From contig CAWBZB010000008.1 of NCBI GenBank assembly GCA_963793105.1, forward strand, positions 457,963 through 521,962: 64,000 nucleotides of DNA. The letters run 5' to 3'. This stretch comes from UBA10649 sp963793105 (GTDB taxonomy: Bacteria > Actinomycetota > Actinomycetes > S36-B12). Under the pieces are notes generated by a model. The model was not told the origin of the DNA and searched no databases. It saw nothing but the letters and a program-made list of their open reading frames with translations. Shown here piece by piece: positions 63,482 to 64,000 of the stretch. The first letter of the stretch is position 1; each line of letters opens with the position of its first letter. Both the position numbers and the translations under genes were made by a program.

Positions 63482-63545
63482 CGTCGAGTGGTCGCTCGCG
63501 CACCTGCGCGCCCGCCTTCGGCCGTGCACGACCGCCCACTCGACG
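63482..63545. repeat. Widely spaced inverted repeat between convergent genes
   Basis: CGTCGAGTGG (63482-63491) and CCACTCGACG (63536-63545) are perfect inverted arms 44 bases apart. The interval is GC-rich and itself can fold. It sits between convergent genes and may be a terminator, but no T-run follows. Confidence 0.4.
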
Positions 63546-63587
63546 GGGAGCGGCGCTGGGCGCGGAGCCGGTGGACGAGGAGCGGGA

Positions 63588-63998
63588 TCAGGTCGAGGGG
63601 CCCTTCGCGCGAGCCTCCCGCAGCGAGCCCATGGCCGTCTCGAGCTCGGCGAGCCAGTCGCCCTCGTGCTGCCCGACGAGGCGGACGCACCAGGCCAGGG
63701 CGTCGGAGCGCGAACGGGCCACGCCGGCCTCGACGAGGGTGTCCAGCACCTGTCGCTGCGCCTGCGGCAGGCGGGTCATGACCGGCACGGACAGTCGAGT
63801 GAAGGCCTGTCGGGTCTCCCCGCAGGTGACGGCCCAGGAGACCTTGCGGCCAGTCCGGGACTCGAGCTCTCGGGCGATGTCGATGCGTGCGGGGCGGGTG
63901 TCCTCGCGGAACCGGCTGATCCGACCGGCCCGGGCATCCTCGGAGTCCGGGTCCGGGGTGGCGACGGTGCCGTCGATCAGGATCTCCTCCCGGTCCAC
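63588..63998 (-). CDS. Uncharacterised protein, possibly cut by the window edge
   Basis: A 136-residue frame that may begin with the GTG at 63998 or continue past the window. It is charged and hydrophilic, with helix-rich segments (IDIARELESRTGRKVSW; SVPVMTRLPQAQRQVLDTLVEAGVARSRSDALAWCVRLVGQHEGDWLAEL). The latter resembles the ribbon-helix-helix/stability-protein style of C-terminal helices, but I recognise no family and give no function. Confidence 0.5.
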   Translation of the reverse strand: MDREEILIDGTVATPDPDSEDARAGRISRFREDTRPARIDIARELESRTGRKVSWAVTCGETRQAFTRLSVPVMTRLPQAQRQVLDTLVEAGVARSRSDALAWCVRLVGQHEGDWLAELETAMGSLREARAKGPST

Positions 63999-64000
63999 GG

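Noticed and set aside
57409..63587. Retinal or carotenoid synthesis genes beside the heliorhodopsin
   Set aside because: None of the frames here matches a beta-carotene dioxygenase or crt enzyme; the geranylgeranyl reductase points to quinone or lipid side chains.

Overview
The window is about 64 kb of high-GC, gene-dense chromosome from an actinobacterium, centred on the replication origin. The order rpmH-rnpA-yidD-yidC-jag-rsmG-parA-parB on one side of dnaA and dnaN-recF-dciA-gyrB-gyrA on the other is the classical oriC neighbourhood. The lineage is further supported by actinobacterial marker genes (DUF5318, DUF6049, DUF3566, CrgA, DLW-39, FhaA/FhaB/PstP/RodA/PbpA/PknB, CwlM, Ino1, SigM with anti-sigma, the trxB/trxA pair) and by many leaderless start codons. 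I cannot name a genus; a Propionibacteriales-like lineage is only a guess.

Layout. 1-6.8 kb: 3' end of an exonuclease III gene, a FemAB-type transferase coupled to an alanine-racemase-like protein, a frameshifted GT87-type membrane glycosyltransferase, a class A PBP and a DUF5318 protein. 6.8-14.3 kb: padR-ino1, an MFS protein, two poorly known proteins and the CCA-adding enzyme. 14.3-24.4 kb: Nudix, DUF6049, MurJ (frameshifted), a membrane pseudokinase, SigM, anti-sigma, thioredoxin reductase behind a SigR/SigH-type promoter, thioredoxin, CwlM and a 44-residue membrane microprotein. 24.4-31.9 kb: aminotransferase, Ddl-like ligase, then the leftward parB-parA-rsmG-jag-yidC-yidD-rnpA-rpmH block with two parS-like sites. 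31.9-41.9 kb: dnaA, oriC (33494-33963), dnaN, recF, dciA, gyrB, gyrA, DUF3566. 41.9-47.8 kb: tRNA-Ile, DLW-39, tRNA-Ala, a second padR, cyclophilin, a split zinc-ribbon/rhomboid pair, thiolase, crgA, DUF881, pabA. 47.8-55.0 kb: leftward pknB-pbpA-rodA-pstP-fhaB-fhaA envelope and signalling operon (no pknA). 55.0-64 kb: accessory genes: methyltransferase, tRNA-Leu, SolA-like flavoenzyme, a heliorhodopsin, a glutamine amidotransferase, META lipocalin-like protein, degenerate GGDEF protein, AraC-MGMT fusion, EamA transporter, geranylgeranyl reductase and a partial unknown.

How it works together. Most genes serve three linked jobs: starting and segregating chromosome replication (dnaA/oriC/dnaN/recF/dciA/gyr/parABS), building and regulating the envelope (PBPs, RodA, MurJ, CwlM, PknB/PstP/Fha, CrgA, FemAB, YidC/YidD) and redox/stress control (SigM, TrxAB). 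The most striking accessory gene is a complete heliorhodopsin at 57499-58299 that keeps every retinal-pocket residue I could check.

Quality note. Five otherwise intact genes (GT87, murJ, rodA, the EamA transporter and possibly rhomboid) change frame at short homopolymers by exactly one base. This pattern looks more like sequencing or assembly error than gene decay, and it should be resolved before these are called pseudogenes.
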